A DNA stretch of 57,863 bases from Opitutales bacterium. Lineage in GTDB: Bacteria; Verrucomicrobiota; Verrucomicrobiia; Opitutales; JAJFLR01. Below are positions 36,909 through 46,202 of the stretch, one piece after another (the stretch's first letter is position 1; each line of letters opens with the position of its first letter). The DNA lies in NCBI GenBank assembly GCA_021772565.1, contig JAJFLR010000075.1, positions 1 to 57,863 of the forward strand, read 5' to 3'. The notes below the pieces were generated by a model. The model searched no databases, was not told the DNA's origin, and was given only the letters and a program-made list of their open reading frames with translations. Made by a program: the position numbers and the translations under genes.

Positions 36909-37103
36909 CTATTTCCTGAATTTTTTGTAGTCAAAATTATCCAGGTCTGTAAATACGCCTTCATAGTTTAAAACAAGTAACTGTTTTTTGTGAGAAATAA
37001 ATGTTTTAAGCGCTTCATTTACAGTCTCTTTTTTAGTTTTAAATTTACCCAACTTCAATGCTTCAGATAAAAGAGAGTCATCTATTTTTAAATTTGTATT
37101 CAT
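36909..37103 (-). CDS. vapB: VapB-type antitoxin
   Basis: A 64-residue ribbon-helix-helix antitoxin: NLKIDDSLLSEALKLGKFKT followed by KKETVNEALKTFI is the DNA-binding fold, and the C-terminal FTDLDNFDYKKF is a toxin-binding tail. It precedes vapC by 2 bases. A 9-bp inverted repeat overlaps its start codon, consistent with autorepression. Confidence 0.93.
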   Translation of the reverse strand: MNTNLKIDDSLLSEALKLGKFKTKKETVNEALKTFISHKKQLLVLNYEGVFTDLDNFDYKKFRK

Positions 37104-37121
37104 GTGTCAACTTTGACACAT
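37102..37121 (-). promoter_or_regulatory. Operator candidate of vapBC
   Basis: ATGTGTCAA (37102-37110) and TTGACACAT (37113-37121) are perfect inverted 9-bp arms around two bases. The palindrome includes part of the vapB start codon, so a bound VapB-VapC complex would block transcription or initiation. TTGACA in one arm could also serve as a promoter -35 box. Confidence 0.75.
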
Positions 37122-37180
37122 TTTTTTTGGTATGTCAATAAGCGATGAAATTATTATATTTCGTGAAGTGATTCACATCG

Positions 37181-37516
37181 TTAATAGATTACGGCATCTA
37201 AAATTGATAAAACTTCATTAAATATATTTTTTGAAGACTTACCAATAAATCGAGCTTTCCTTGCTTTATAATCGAGAGATTTTAATTGTTCCGTCATAAT
37301 GAATCCGGTAATTTTTTGACTTGAAGTAATAGAAACATGAAATGGAATTTCTCTATCAGTATTAGTTATTGGGCAAACCATAATCATTCCAGTAGACTTG
37401 TTAAACTGATATTTGCTGATTACTATAGCAGGTCTTTTTCCTCGCTGTTCATGTCCCGACTGGGGATTAAACGATAAAGCTACAATATCACCTTGTTTGG
37501 GTATATAAAGAGCCAT
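37181..37516 (-). CDS. mazF: MazF-type mRNA interferase toxin
   Basis: A 111-residue PemK/MazF endoribonuclease. PKQGDIVALSFNPQSGHEQR and GKRPAIVISKYQFNK carry the conserved beta-strand and basic loop, and MIMVCPITNTDREIPFHVSI is the family core. It cleaves mRNA at short sequence motifs. Starts 2 bases after the mazE stop. Intact. Confidence 0.94.
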   Translation of the reverse strand: MALYIPKQGDIVALSFNPQSGHEQRGKRPAIVISKYQFNKSTGMIMVCPITNTDREIPFHVSITSSQKITGFIMTEQLKSLDYKARKARFIGKSSKNIFNEVLSILDAVIY

Positions 37517-37518
37517 AA

Positions 37519-37764
37519 CTAAATTTCATTTCCTTGTGACTCTCCCCAGTCAACCTCGTTGAACTTTGTTTTTTTTGGAATTCTTTTAACTAACTCGTTA
37601 ATATTATATTTCCCACGTATTCGGTTGAGTGGCTTTATTTTTATGACTCCGTTTGATACTGCTATATCAATATCATCATCTATAGAAATCCCGGATTCAA
37701 CAAGTATACTTTTATTCAATCGTATGCCCTGACTGTTTCCCCATTTTTTAATTTTTGTAACCAT
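37519..37764 (-). CDS. mazE: MazE-type antitoxin (AbrB-like)
   Basis: An 81-residue antitoxin with a swapped-hairpin AbrB/MazE domain: VTKIKKWGNSQGIRLNKSIL at the N-terminus is diagnostic. The C-terminal tail with VDWGESQGNE is acidic and disordered and should bind MazF. Directly upstream is a 16-bp perfect palindrome. Confidence 0.94.
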   Translation of the reverse strand: MVTKIKKWGNSQGIRLNKSILVESGISIDDDIDIAVSNGVIKIKPLNRIRGKYNINELVKRIPKKTKFNEVDWGESQGNEI

Positions 37765-37772
37765 ATAAAATA

Positions 37773-37788
37773 GATATACATGTATATC
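37773..37788 (-). promoter_or_regulatory. Operator candidate of mazEF
   Basis: GATATACATGTATATC is a perfect 16-bp palindrome 8 bases upstream of the mazE ATG. MazE homologues bind such palindromes, so this is a likely autoregulatory site. Confidence 0.75.
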
Positions 37789-37816
37789 CGGATGTCAAAT
37801 AGTTTTACCTTGTAAT

Positions 37817-37925
37817 TCTCCGTGGCTTGCCACGGGGAGATAACTAATTCTGTCATTGCGAGGAGCATAGCGAGCCAACTCCGCCATAGTAGCCTATGGC
37901 TACGACGGCTGGACGTGGCAATGAC
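37817..37925. repeat. Two palindromic repeats between mazE and glyA
   Basis: A hairpin CCGTGGC-TT-GCCACGG (37820-37835) is followed by an element whose ends GTCATTGC (37852-37859) and GCAATGAC (37918-37925) are complementary. The second resembles the elements near 21303 and 21357 (GTCATTGCGAG start). These look like members of a dispersed REP-like family. The first stem might serve as a terminator of glyA, although no T run follows. Confidence 0.7.
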
Positions 37926-37982
37926 AATTTTTTAATTGAGGCAAAAATTTATTAAATAGAAAGTAAAGCAGTTGAAATCAAC

Positions 37983-39251
37983 TTAGTAAGGAAGTGGATA
38001 ACTGCTACAGAGATCGAGAGCTATCTCTTTTCCTTTGGTAACGTTATTTTCATCTTCCAGATTAGACAGGACCAACGTAATAGCCTCGGCAATTTTTATC
38101 ATTTCAGATTCTCCCATTCCTCTTGAAGTCACCGCCGGCGTTCCTAATCGAACGCCACTTGTTTGGAATGGACTGCGTGTTTCACCCGGGACAGTATTTC
38201 TGTTGGTGGTAATATTTGCTTTATCGAGGGCAATTTGCGCTTGTTTCCCTGTCATATCGGGATGGCTTTTTCTAAGATCCAAAAGCATTAAGTGATTATC
38301 TGTTCCGCCACTGCAAATATAAAATCCTTTTTCAGTTAACGATTTGGATAACGCTTTAGAATTATCGATAATTTTTTGCTGATAAGCTTTAAATTCAGGT
38401 TTGAGTGCCTCTGCAAAACAGACTGCCTTTGCTGCAATAATATGCATTAATGGGCCGCCTTGATTTCCCGGAAAAACTGACGAGTTAATTTTCCTGGCAT
38501 TTTCTTGACTGCACATAATTAATCCACCACGTGGGCCGCGGAGTGTCTTGTGTGTTGTAGTAGTTACAAAATCTGCATGAGGAAATGGAGAGGGGTGAAC
38601 ACCGGCTGCTACAAGTCCGGCGATATGAGCAATATCGGCAAGGAGATAAGCGTCACAACTTTTTGCGATCTGCCCCATTTTTTCAAAATCAATAATTCTA
38701 GAGTAGGCGGATGCTCCTACAGTAATCATTGCCGGTTTTTCTTTTGCAGCAACTTCGGCTAATTCATTGTAGTCAATTAAACCGTTATCTTCTCTGACGC
38801 CATAGTGAATAACTTCATATAGTTTACCACTAAAATTTACAGCAGCACCGTGGGTTAAGTGACCACCGTCGGAAAGTCTCATGGTTAGAATCTTTGCACC
38901 TGGTTCTAAAAAGGCAGTATAGACCGCAAAATTTGCCTGACTGCCAGAATGAGGTTGAACGTTCGCATGTTCAGCGCCAAATAATTTTTTGGCTCTTTCA
39001 ATTGCTAAACTTTCGGCAATGTCTACAAATTCACAGCCGCCGTAATATCTTTTACCGGGATATCCTTCGGCGTATTTATTTGTCAGGACACACCCTGATG
39101 CTTCCATAATAGCCGGCAGAGTGAAATTTTCCGAAGCAATGAGCTCGATATGATTTTGCTGCCGAGTTCTCTCTTTTTCGATCGCCTCAAAAATTTCAGG
39201 ATCAAGTTCTTTTAAATTTTTTGTGGAAAATGTTAATTTGGTATCTGACAT
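37983..39251 (-). CDS. glyA: Serine hydroxymethyltransferase
   Basis: PLP enzyme that converts serine and tetrahydrofolate into glycine and methylene-tetrahydrofolate. The start at the ATG of [16 protein letters not shown] gives 422 residues. [18 protein letters not shown] holds the cofactor lysine; [19 protein letters not shown] and [15 protein letters not shown] are the family motifs. Upstream (39252-39333) I saw no glycine riboswitch. No ribosome-binding site. Confidence 0.97.
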   Translation of the reverse strand: MSDTKLTFSTKNLKELDPEIFEAIEKERTRQQNHIELIASENFTLPAIMEASGCVLTNKYAEGYPGKRYYGGCEFVDIAESLAIERAKKLFGAEHANVQPHSGSQANFAVYTAFLEPGAKILTMRLSDGGHLTHGAAVNFSGKLYEVIHYGVREDNGLIDYNELAEVAAKEKPAMITVGASAYSRIIDFEKMGQIAKSCDAYLLADIAHIAGLVAAGVHPSPFPHADFVTTTTHKTLRGPRGGLIMCSQENARKINSSVFPGNQGGPLMHIIAAKAVCFAEALKPEFKAYQQKIIDNSKALSKSLTEKGFYICSGGTDNHLMLLDLRKSHPDMTGKQAQIALDKANITTNRNTVPGETRSPFQTSGVRLGTPAVTSRGMGESEMIKIAEAITLVLSNLEDENNVTKGKEIALDLCSSYPLPY

Positions 39252-39333
39252 ATATTTCAATTTTGGAATTTTTCAAAAAAGGTTAATTTTAAAATTGCGG
39301 GGTAATAGTCGATAAAAAATTACTCAGCACTTA

Positions 39334-41709
39334 TTAAGACTTAATAAAGTCAGGCAAATCGACAATAAACTCCGCTCCCTTTCCAGCCTCACTCACTGCA
39401 TAAACTTCACCATTTTGCAACTCTACTAATGTTTTAACGATTGATAGACCGAGTCCAGAAGAATACTCTCCACCTGTTGGTCGTGCAGTTAATTTTTGAA
39501 ATTTACCAAATAATTTTTCTTTATCTTCATCTGTTAATCCGGGACCTTCATCCTTAACACTGAATCTAATAACTTTATTATTATTTTCAGATGCATGTTT
39601 AACAGAAACCCAAACTTTTTTTCCGGGTGGGGAGTATTTAACTGCGTTACTGACTAAATTATCCATTACTTCTCTCATTCTCAATAAATCGATCATAGCC
39701 ACACATTTATCACTATCGTCAAAAATTAATTCTATTTTTTTGCTTAGAGCCTGATTTAAATTTAATGAGACTACTTGTTTGGCAATTTCATTTAGACAGT
39801 ATTCCTGGCATTTAACGGTAATTTTACCTGTTTCCAGTGCTTCTGAATTCATGAGATGGTCAATAACCTCCAGCATATGTTTTGCTGATTCTTCAATGGT
39901 TTCAACCATTTCTAAATTGTTTTTTGCTGTAGTATCATCTTGATTACTCGCTTTCATTGACTCACCAGTTAATTCGGCAAGACCGGCTATGCCGCCTAAC
40001 GGATTTTTGAGGTCGTGGGCGGCAATTCCTAAAAATTCGCTTTTTTTGTGACTCAATCGTTTCAATTCGATATTTCCTTGATGAAGATCTCGATTAACAT
40101 TTTGTAAATCTTCATAAGCTTTTACGAGATCGTCAGTGCGTTGTTGTACTTTCAATTCTAAATTTTGATTGTACTCTTCGAGTTTATCTTTGCTCTCCTG
40201 AAGGTTGTGCAATAAAGCATTCTTTTTGAGTGCTTCTCCAATTTGGGACGAAATTGCTTTTATTAATTCGATATCTTCGGCATTAAAAACATCACCTTTT
40301 TTATTAATTGCCTGTGCAACTCCGACTACCTGATTGTCTCTATCTAAAACAGGTGAGGCTAATATACTTCTGGTTTGATATCCCGTTACTTTGTCAATTT
40401 CCGGATTAAATCGGTGGTCATTATACGCATCTTCAACATTTACAATTTCATTATATGTTGCTGCATAACCACCAATACCCTTGGCGGCGGAAAATCTGAT
40501 TTCTTTCATTCCATCACCAGAAGCTTTCAACGACCATAAATCATTAACTGCACGGTCATAAATAAAAAACGAAGCTCTTTCGCACTGCATGATTTCAATT
40601 GTTTTTTCAACAATCTTGCTAATGAGTGAGGGCATGTCAGAAGTTCTAGTCACTGAATCTAATACATCAAGCATGATAGCGAGTTTGTCGTTACTGGACA
40701 TGACCCGCCTAAATAGATAAAAATTTTCAACTGCTACAGCTGATTGATGGGCAAATGCTTTAAATAAATTAATATCCTCAGTATTAAATTCTCCCTTTAA
40801 TTTATTTATAACCTGTATGACACCAATAACTTTGCCGACAGGATTAACAATCGGGCCGCAAAGCATAGTTTTAGTTCTATAATTTGTAGCAATATCAATC
40901 GACTTGTTAAAACGAGAGTCTTTATAAACATCGTCAATATTAAGAATTTCTCTATGCAGTAAAACCCAGCCAGCGAGCCCGGTTCCTTTAGGGACAATAA
41001 TTTTTTTTGATACGATACCTTCAGCTACTTTTGACCATAAATCACCTGTGAGTTGATCAACTAAAAATAGTGACGCTCGATCAGCCTTCATAACTTTAGA
41101 TGCCATACTTACAATGCGCTCAATGAGACCCTCGCTTCCTTCATCGAGACATGACATGTCAGAGAGATCAAGAAATTCATTGAGATGTTTCAGAGAACGT
41201 TCAACAGTGCGTCTACGTTCAAGACTTTTTCTGAAGCGGCTGTCAGTTTCTTTTAATCTGATTGATAATATTGAATTATATAGACCCGGAATCTCATCAA
41301 ATAATTTAGGGAGTTCCTTGTAGTCAATTCGAAATGCCGTAATCTCCTCAATTGCACATACTGAAGCAGTGCGAACTTTATTCTCAAAATATTCAGATTC
41401 ACCAACGAGTTCACCCGGATGGATATCATCAAGAGTAAGTTCATCATCATCAATTGTAATATGTACATTAGCTCGGCCAGAAAGTATTATATAAAAAAAT
41501 GATGCAGGTTTATTTTGCTCAATAAATTGTTCATGAGCCGGTATAGTTATTGGTTTAACAATTTTTGCTATTTTCGCTAATTCGATGTCAGTATATTTTT
41601 GAAAAGCGACAACATGTTTAAGTTGATCTATCACATCATCAATGCTTGAAAACGCTTTAATATTTTTACATTGTGTCGGAGTTTTACTATCTGATTTTAA
41701 ATCTGACAT
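39334..41709 (-). CDS. Hybrid sensor histidine kinase with cNMP-binding and two GAF domains
   Basis: A 791-residue soluble sensor kinase. A cyclic-nucleotide-binding fold covers residues about 30-150 (GELVGESEYFENKVRTASV). Two GAF domains follow at about 185-340 and 350-505, each with a VSRKKI/KGxGxAG type core (GLAGWVLL, GIGGYAATY). A coiled coil at 510-560 links to the kinase: H-box HDLKNPLGGIAGL near 561, N-box NLVSNAVKYSPPG, G1 DEGPGLTDEDKEKLF and G2 GLGLSIVKTLVE. No response regulator is next to it. No membrane segment. It likely senses a small molecule or redox signal and signals to a distant partner. Confidence 0.93.
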   Translation of the reverse strand: MSDLKSDSKTPTQCKNIKAFSSIDDVIDQLKHVVAFQKYTDIELAKIAKIVKPITIPAHEQFIEQNKPASFFYIILSGRANVHITIDDDELTLDDIHPGELVGESEYFENKVRTASVCAIEEITAFRIDYKELPKLFDEIPGLYNSILSIRLKETDSRFRKSLERRRTVERSLKHLNEFLDLSDMSCLDEGSEGLIERIVSMASKVMKADRASLFLVDQLTGDLWSKVAEGIVSKKIIVPKGTGLAGWVLLHREILNIDDVYKDSRFNKSIDIATNYRTKTMLCGPIVNPVGKVIGVIQVINKLKGEFNTEDINLFKAFAHQSAVAVENFYLFRRVMSSNDKLAIMLDVLDSVTRTSDMPSLISKIVEKTIEIMQCERASFFIYDRAVNDLWSLKASGDGMKEIRFSAAKGIGGYAATYNEIVNVEDAYNDHRFNPEIDKVTGYQTRSILASPVLDRDNQVVGVAQAINKKGDVFNAEDIELIKAISSQIGEALKKNALLHNLQESKDKLEEYNQNLELKVQQRTDDLVKAYEDLQNVNRDLHQGNIELKRLSHKKSEFLGIAAHDLKNPLGGIAGLAELTGESMKASNQDDTTAKNNLEMVETIEESAKHMLEVIDHLMNSEALETGKITVKCQEYCLNEIAKQVVSLNLNQALSKKIELIFDDSDKCVAMIDLLRMREVMDNLVSNAVKYSPPGKKVWVSVKHASENNNKVIRFSVKDEGPGLTDEDKEKLFGKFQKLTARPTGGEYSSGLGLSIVKTLVELQNGEVYAVSEAGKGAEFIVDLPDFIKS

Positions 41710-42134
41710 AATTTCTTGAAATTCTAATTCTGAAATAATCCAATATTGTCTACTGTGTTAAAAATAATTTAAGAATTATAAATTTGTTAATGCTTTTCCG
41801 TGTGAGATCAACTATTGAATGAACAAATATTAAGCATATTTTAATGAGTTAAATAATTAATAATACATAATTTGTAGAATCTGCTAAAATGTCCATAATG
41901 AAATAATTTATGTTTGGTTACTTAATTTTGATTTCCTGATATATTACAAAAACTTTAATTATACTGAATGCCATATTAACATTAGCAAGCTGACTACTGA
42001 GTGACCAAGTTGCAGCATGATTACAATAAAATGACAACAAAGGTTAACTGTCATCGTCAAGTACAATGTGTTGTGATAACGCATGACAATTTTTTCCTTT
42101 TCGAACCAGTTTTGCCCAGCTAGATTTTAGTGAT
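41710..42134. other. Divergent AT-rich spacer, no gene seen
   Basis: These 425 bases separate the sensor kinase from the VanZ-like gene. I see no open frame with protein-like content, no strong palindrome and no tRNA. It should contain two divergent promoters. Confidence 0.6.
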
Positions 42135-42608
42135 ATGATAAATAATGATAGAAATAAAAATCCGGATACTTTACCGGAAATTGGATATCGATTGTTATTT
42201 CCAATTAGTTTGGCTTATACTATCACTGTCGCCTCGGGGGGGAGTCAGCCTGATATTCAAATTCCTACCTGGATTCCAAGTTTTGACAAAATTGCGCATT
42301 TTTTTGTTTTTGGATTGCTGGCAACATTATTCTGCCGCTACCGCAAATTAAATCGAATGAATGTTTATCAGGGGGTATTTGCAATAATTTGTACTACTTT
42401 ATTTGGTTTGAGTGATGAGTTACATCAGTTTTCAAACCCCGAACGTTTTTTTGAAATTGCTGATTGGATTGCTGATACACTTGGTGCTATAGTTGCAATA
42501 ATTGTCTATCAAAATTGGCATAAGTATCAAATTTTAATGGAGCTTCAGATATTAAATATTAGTAATTTGAGCATGAATCAAAAATCATTAACTCCGATAA
42601 AGACTTAA
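42135..42608 (+). CDS. VanZ family membrane protein
   Basis: A 157-residue membrane protein of the VanZ-like family. Four hydrophobic segments are visible, with the family core FDKIAHFFVFGLLATLFC, LFGLSDELHQFSNPERFFEI and the DWIADTLGA helix. VanZ gives low-level teicoplanin resistance in enterococci; for this branch the function is unknown. The last base of its stop TAA is the A of the ligA ATG, so the two genes are translationally coupled. Confidence 0.88.
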   Translation: MINNDRNKNPDTLPEIGYRLLFPISLAYTITVASGGSQPDIQIPTWIPSFDKIAHFFVFGLLATLFCRYRKLNRMNVYQGVFAIICTTLFGLSDELHQFSNPERFFEIADWIADTLGAIVAIIVYQNWHKYQILMELQILNISNLSMNQKSLTPIKT

Positions 42609-44620
42609 TGAGTGAAAACAATCTCATCAAAAGTAATTTGGAAAATCTTCGTAAGGAAATTATTAGACATGATTTGCTTTACTACAGAAACTCTGAACCC
42701 GAAATTTCAGATTTTGAGTATGATAAATTAAAAAAGCAACTGATTGATCTTGAAACTAAATACCCGGAATTAGAGATCACTGATTCACCCGCACAAAATG
42801 TTGGAGATGACCGTATTGATGGTTTTGATACTTACAAGCATCTTCAACTAATGTTGAGTTTGGATAACACATATAATCGTCAGGAGCTTAATGAATTTGA
42901 AAATAGACTTCGGCGTTTGTCGGACGACGAAAAGTTTAAATACATTATTGAGCCTAAAATTGATGGTGTGGCAATAAGTCTGACTTATGAAAAAGGAAAA
43001 TTAATTCGTGCTGTTACTCGAGGTAATGGAGTGGAAGGTGATGACATAACCGAAAATCTATTTGTCATAAAAAATTTAAAGCACGAAATTACAGGAGATA
43101 ATGTCCCCGATATTATAGAAATTCGCGGTGAAATTTATATGCTCTTAAGTGAATTTGACCGTCTCAATATTGACAGGGATTTATTAGAATTACCACGGTT
43201 TGCAAATCCACGAAATTTAGCATCCGGAACAATAAAAATGCTTGATCGAAAAGAACTTTCCAAACGCAAACTGGAAGTCGTTTTGCATGGATTAGGATTT
43301 TGTGAACCACCGATTTTTAAAAATCTTTCTGATTTTCACTCTGCAATTCGAGAATGGGAATTACCCTATATTGAGCGATATTGGAATGCAGATGGAATTG
43401 AAAATGCCTGGAATTGTATTCAGGATTTAGATGGTATGCGCAATAGTTTTAAATATGCCACTGATGGTGCTGTTATAAAACTGGATTCAATTTCCTCGCA
43501 ACTTGAATTGGGTGCAACTTCTAAAGCTCCACGCTGGGCAATCGCATATAAGTTTGCAGCTGAGCAAGCCGAAACACGCATAAATGAAATCACAATTCAG
43601 GTTGGACGAACAGGTGCGCTCACACCGGTTGCAGAACTCAAACCGGTTTTTCTATCAGGCACAACTGTTTCACGGGCTACATTACATAACGCCGATGAAA
43701 TTGAGCGTAAAGATGTTCGCGTTGGAGATATTGTGATAATTGAAAAAGCCGGAGAAATTATTCCGGCAGTCATCAGTGTAATAAAAGATAAAAGAGATGA
43801 CACTGTGATACCGTTTGTTTTTCCCAAAGAGTGTCCGGCTTGTAATACTGAAGTTGTAAGGCTACCCGATGAAGCGGCATGGCGCTGTCCAAATTTATCA
43901 TGCTCACCTCAAGTGCGTCGACGAATAATCCATTTTGCTTCTCGAGTAGCAATGGATATAGAAGGATTAGGAATTGCTGTTATTGAACAGCTTGTGGAGA
44001 AAGAATTAATTGAATCAATTGCTGATATTTATGAGTTAACTGTTGAAAATGTTTTGCCGTTAGAAAAATTTGCTCTAAAATCTTCAGAAAATTTAATTGC
44101 CTCTATTGCAGCCAGTAAGAAAAATGAACTTTGGCGACTAATTCATGGGTTGGGTATTCAGCATGTAGGAGCACAAGCATCAAAAGATCTCGCTAGTCAT
44201 TTTGGAAGTCTACAAACAATCAGAGAGGCCAATGAAGAAAAATTAATTGAAGTTGAAGGAATCGGGGAAACGATGGCAAAAAGCATCACTAACTTTTTTA
44301 CCAACGATAATAATAATTTGATTGTTCAAAGATTAATTGATTTTGGATTAAATATTATTGCTGCAAAAAAAGTAATTGATGACACATTGATATTGAGTAA
44401 CAAATCATTTGTTTTAACAGGAACTTTGCCTAATTTAAAACGTGAAGAGGCAAAAAAACTGATTGAACAATCCGGCGGAAAAGTTGTCAGCAGCATAAGT
44501 AGTAAGACTGATTTTCTGCTTGCAGGTGAATCTCCCGGTAGCAAATATTCAAAAGCACAAAAATTAAATATAGCAATTCTTGATGAGAAAACATTATTAG
44601 AAATTTTAAATAATAACTAA
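42608..44620 (+). CDS. ligA: NAD-dependent DNA ligase
   Basis: Seals nicks in DNA using NAD. The 670 residues contain the adenylated lysine in IEPKIDGVAISLTYE (about residue 117), the NAD-binding domain Ia at the start (DLLYYRNSEPEISDFEYD), the zinc finger CPACNTEV...CPNLSC (about 408-433), helix-hairpin-helix repeats, and a C-terminal BRCT domain (FVLTGTLPNLKREEAKKLIE). It overlaps the vanZ-like stop by one base and precedes the BI-1 gene by 13 bases. Confidence 0.97.
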   Translation: MSENNLIKSNLENLRKEIIRHDLLYYRNSEPEISDFEYDKLKKQLIDLETKYPELEITDSPAQNVGDDRIDGFDTYKHLQLMLSLDNTYNRQELNEFENRLRRLSDDEKFKYIIEPKIDGVAISLTYEKGKLIRAVTRGNGVEGDDITENLFVIKNLKHEITGDNVPDIIEIRGEIYMLLSEFDRLNIDRDLLELPRFANPRNLASGTIKMLDRKELSKRKLEVVLHGLGFCEPPIFKNLSDFHSAIREWELPYIERYWNADGIENAWNCIQDLDGMRNSFKYATDGAVIKLDSISSQLELGATSKAPRWAIAYKFAAEQAETRINEITIQVGRTGALTPVAELKPVFLSGTTVSRATLHNADEIERKDVRVGDIVIIEKAGEIIPAVISVIKDKRDDTVIPFVFPKECPACNTEVVRLPDEAAWRCPNLSCSPQVRRRIIHFASRVAMDIEGLGIAVIEQLVEKELIESIADIYELTVENVLPLEKFALKSSENLIASIAASKKNELWRLIHGLGIQHVGAQASKDLASHFGSLQTIREANEEKLIEVEGIGETMAKSITNFFTNDNNNLIVQRLIDFGLNIIAAKKVIDDTLILSNKSFVLTGTLPNLKREEAKKLIEQSGGKVVSSISSKTDFLLAGESPGSKYSKAQKLNIAILDEKTLLEILNNN

Positions 44621-44633
44621 ATTATAAAATAGT

Positions 44634-45377
44634 ATGAGAACAGCAAATCCAGCATTAACCAATAAAGCCTTTCAAGGGTTCACTGTTGCCGACACCAAGT
44701 CCGGCACAATGACCATTCAGGGAACTGTCAATAAAACAGCAATAATGCTAGTTTGTCTTTATATTCCGGCCTTATACGTCTGGAAACTTTTTTATTCGTC
44801 AGGTAATCCGGCAGTTGTCACACCATGGTTAATTGGAGGTGCTATCGGAGGGGTAATTGTTGCAATAGCCACAATTTTTAAAAAGGAATGGTCACCTATT
44901 ACAGCTCCAATTTATGCAGTGTTAGAGGGATTGGTTTTAGGCGGACTTTCGGCTCTGTTTGAATCGCGATTTCCGGGAATCGTTTTTCAGGCAGTCGGTT
45001 TAACTTTTTGCACACTCTTTGGGTTGTTAGCTGCTTATAAATCCGGCATGATAAAAGTTACAGAAAATTTCAAACTTGGATTAGTTGCAGCAACCGGCGG
45101 TATTTTCATGCTCTATTTTCTCTCTTTTATTCTTGGAATGTTCGGAGTTGGAATTCCATACATTCATGAAAGTGGATTGATAGGTATTGGCTTCAGTCTA
45201 GTGGTTGTTGTAATTGCTGCATTAAACCTGGTTTTGGATTTTGACTTTATTGAAACCGGTGCAGAAAGCGGAGCTCCAAAATATATGGAATGGTACGCTG
45301 CTTTTGGTTTAATGGTTACTTTGATCTGGCTCTATATTGAGATATTGAGATTATTATCAAAATTAAGAAGTCGGTAG
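44634..45377 (+). CDS. Bax inhibitor-1/YccA family membrane protein
   Basis: A 247-residue integral membrane protein of the BI-1/YccA-like family with about seven membrane segments. The N-terminal NPALTNKAFQGFTV and later EGLVLGGLSALFESRFPGIV, plus the C-terminal LDFDFIETGAESGAPKYMEW, match this branch. Members may leak protons or calcium or inhibit the FtsH protease; the role here is unknown. Probably in operon with ligA. Confidence 0.92.
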   Translation: MRTANPALTNKAFQGFTVADTKSGTMTIQGTVNKTAIMLVCLYIPALYVWKLFYSSGNPAVVTPWLIGGAIGGVIVAIATIFKKEWSPITAPIYAVLEGLVLGGLSALFESRFPGIVFQAVGLTFCTLFGLLAAYKSGMIKVTENFKLGLVAATGGIFMLYFLSFILGMFGVGIPYIHESGLIGIGFSLVVVVIAALNLVLDFDFIETGAESGAPKYMEWYAAFGLMVTLIWLYIEILRLLSKLRSR

Positions 45378-45450
45378 ATATGTTTCAATTTTTACTGTAT
45401 TAGGGTGGTGTTGTGCTCGTTGATGTATCGTTGTAATCAATAAAATAATT

Positions 45451-45870
45451 CTATTCACTGCTACGAAAAAATTTCAATGCATCACCAATGGGCATTTTTT
45501 GGAGATAGCTGATTTTTGGTTTTTTGAAAAATAATGTCAGATTTTCTGGTTGCTCACTAATCCAGAAACATTCCCATCTATCTTCACCCAGTTTGTTTAA
45601 CTGTTTTTCCAGATTAACAATTTCACTTATGTCAATTGCGACAATTTTATATTCCCAATCACCAATTCGGTTGAAATCATCTTTTGCCCAGTCTTTAGCT
45701 TCTTTGGGCAAATCACGATCACTTAATTTCGACTCGTCATAGAATTTTTTAGCCTTCTGCCAATAGGTTTCATCTGTTTTTTCTAGTGCTTTTTTTTCAT
45801 CTGCAGTTTTAGTTTCTCCAAACGACAATTGCGTGATAAAGAGTATAATTATTATATTTATGATTTTCAT
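45451..45870 (-). CDS. Small secreted protein, DUF4177-like
   Basis: A 139-residue protein started at the ATG of MKIINIIIILFITQLSFG, which is a clear signal peptide; an upstream extension of 31 codons has no support. The segment DWEYKIVAIDISEIVNLEKQ followed by GEDRWECFWISE resembles the DUF4177 pattern (DWEYKVV...LNELGxEGWE). I cannot assign a function. It converges with BI-1. Confidence 0.75.
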   Translation of the reverse strand: MKIINIIIILFITQLSFGETKTADEKKALEKTDETYWQKAKKFYDESKLSDRDLPKEAKDWAKDDFNRIGDWEYKIVAIDISEIVNLEKQLNKLGEDRWECFWISEQPENLTLFFKKPKISYLQKMPIGDALKFFRSSE

Positions 45871-45971
45871 TTTCTGTGAGCACTTTTTAATTAAGACTAC
45901 TGTTTTCTGATGAATATTCAAAATCCATCTATTGACATTGATACTTATAGGACTAGAAATCAATTTGAATT

Positions 45972-46202
45972 ATGATTGAAATAGAAGAAATTTGCTCGCC
46001 TGAATGGGCTGAATGGTATCGAATGACACCTGCCGAACGTTGGATGGAAAGTGCAAAATTATGGAATCATTATATATCAATAGGAGGTTCGCTTGACCCC
46101 GAACCCGATACACAAAGCCCTTTCTTTGATCCGGAGTTGCAAAGTGAAGTCGCTTCTGATGGGCGGTCAGGCATGCGTGTTATACGGCGCAGCGGAGTTT
46201 AG
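45972..46202 (+). CDS. Small protein paired with a nucleotidyltransferase (TA-like module 2)
   Basis: A 76-residue protein: MTPAERWMESAKLWNHYISI, then GSLDPEPDTQSPFFDPE and a C-terminal GMRVIRRSGV. Proteins of this pattern precede nucleotidyltransferase genes elsewhere. The downstream gene begins within this one in another frame (overlap 110 bases). The layout repeats that of the module at 22667, although the two small proteins share only a loose W...E.R...E pattern. Function unknown; possibly antitoxin-like. Confidence 0.82.
   Translation: MIEIEEICSPEWAEWYRMTPAERWMESAKLWNHYISIGGSLDPEPDTQSPFFDPELQSEVASDGRSGMRVIRRSGV
46081..46087 (+). promoter_or_regulatory. Internal ribosome-binding site for the module 2 nucleotidyltransferase
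   Basis: TAGGAGG lies inside the small upstream gene, 5 bases before the TTG at 46093. It is one of the few good Shine-Dalgarno sequences in the window and supports the TTG start and translation coupled to the upstream gene. Confidence 0.75.

Noticed and set aside
39252-39333. Possible glycine riboswitch before glyA
   Set aside because: The leader is short and AT-rich and shows neither the conserved cores nor a stable stem.
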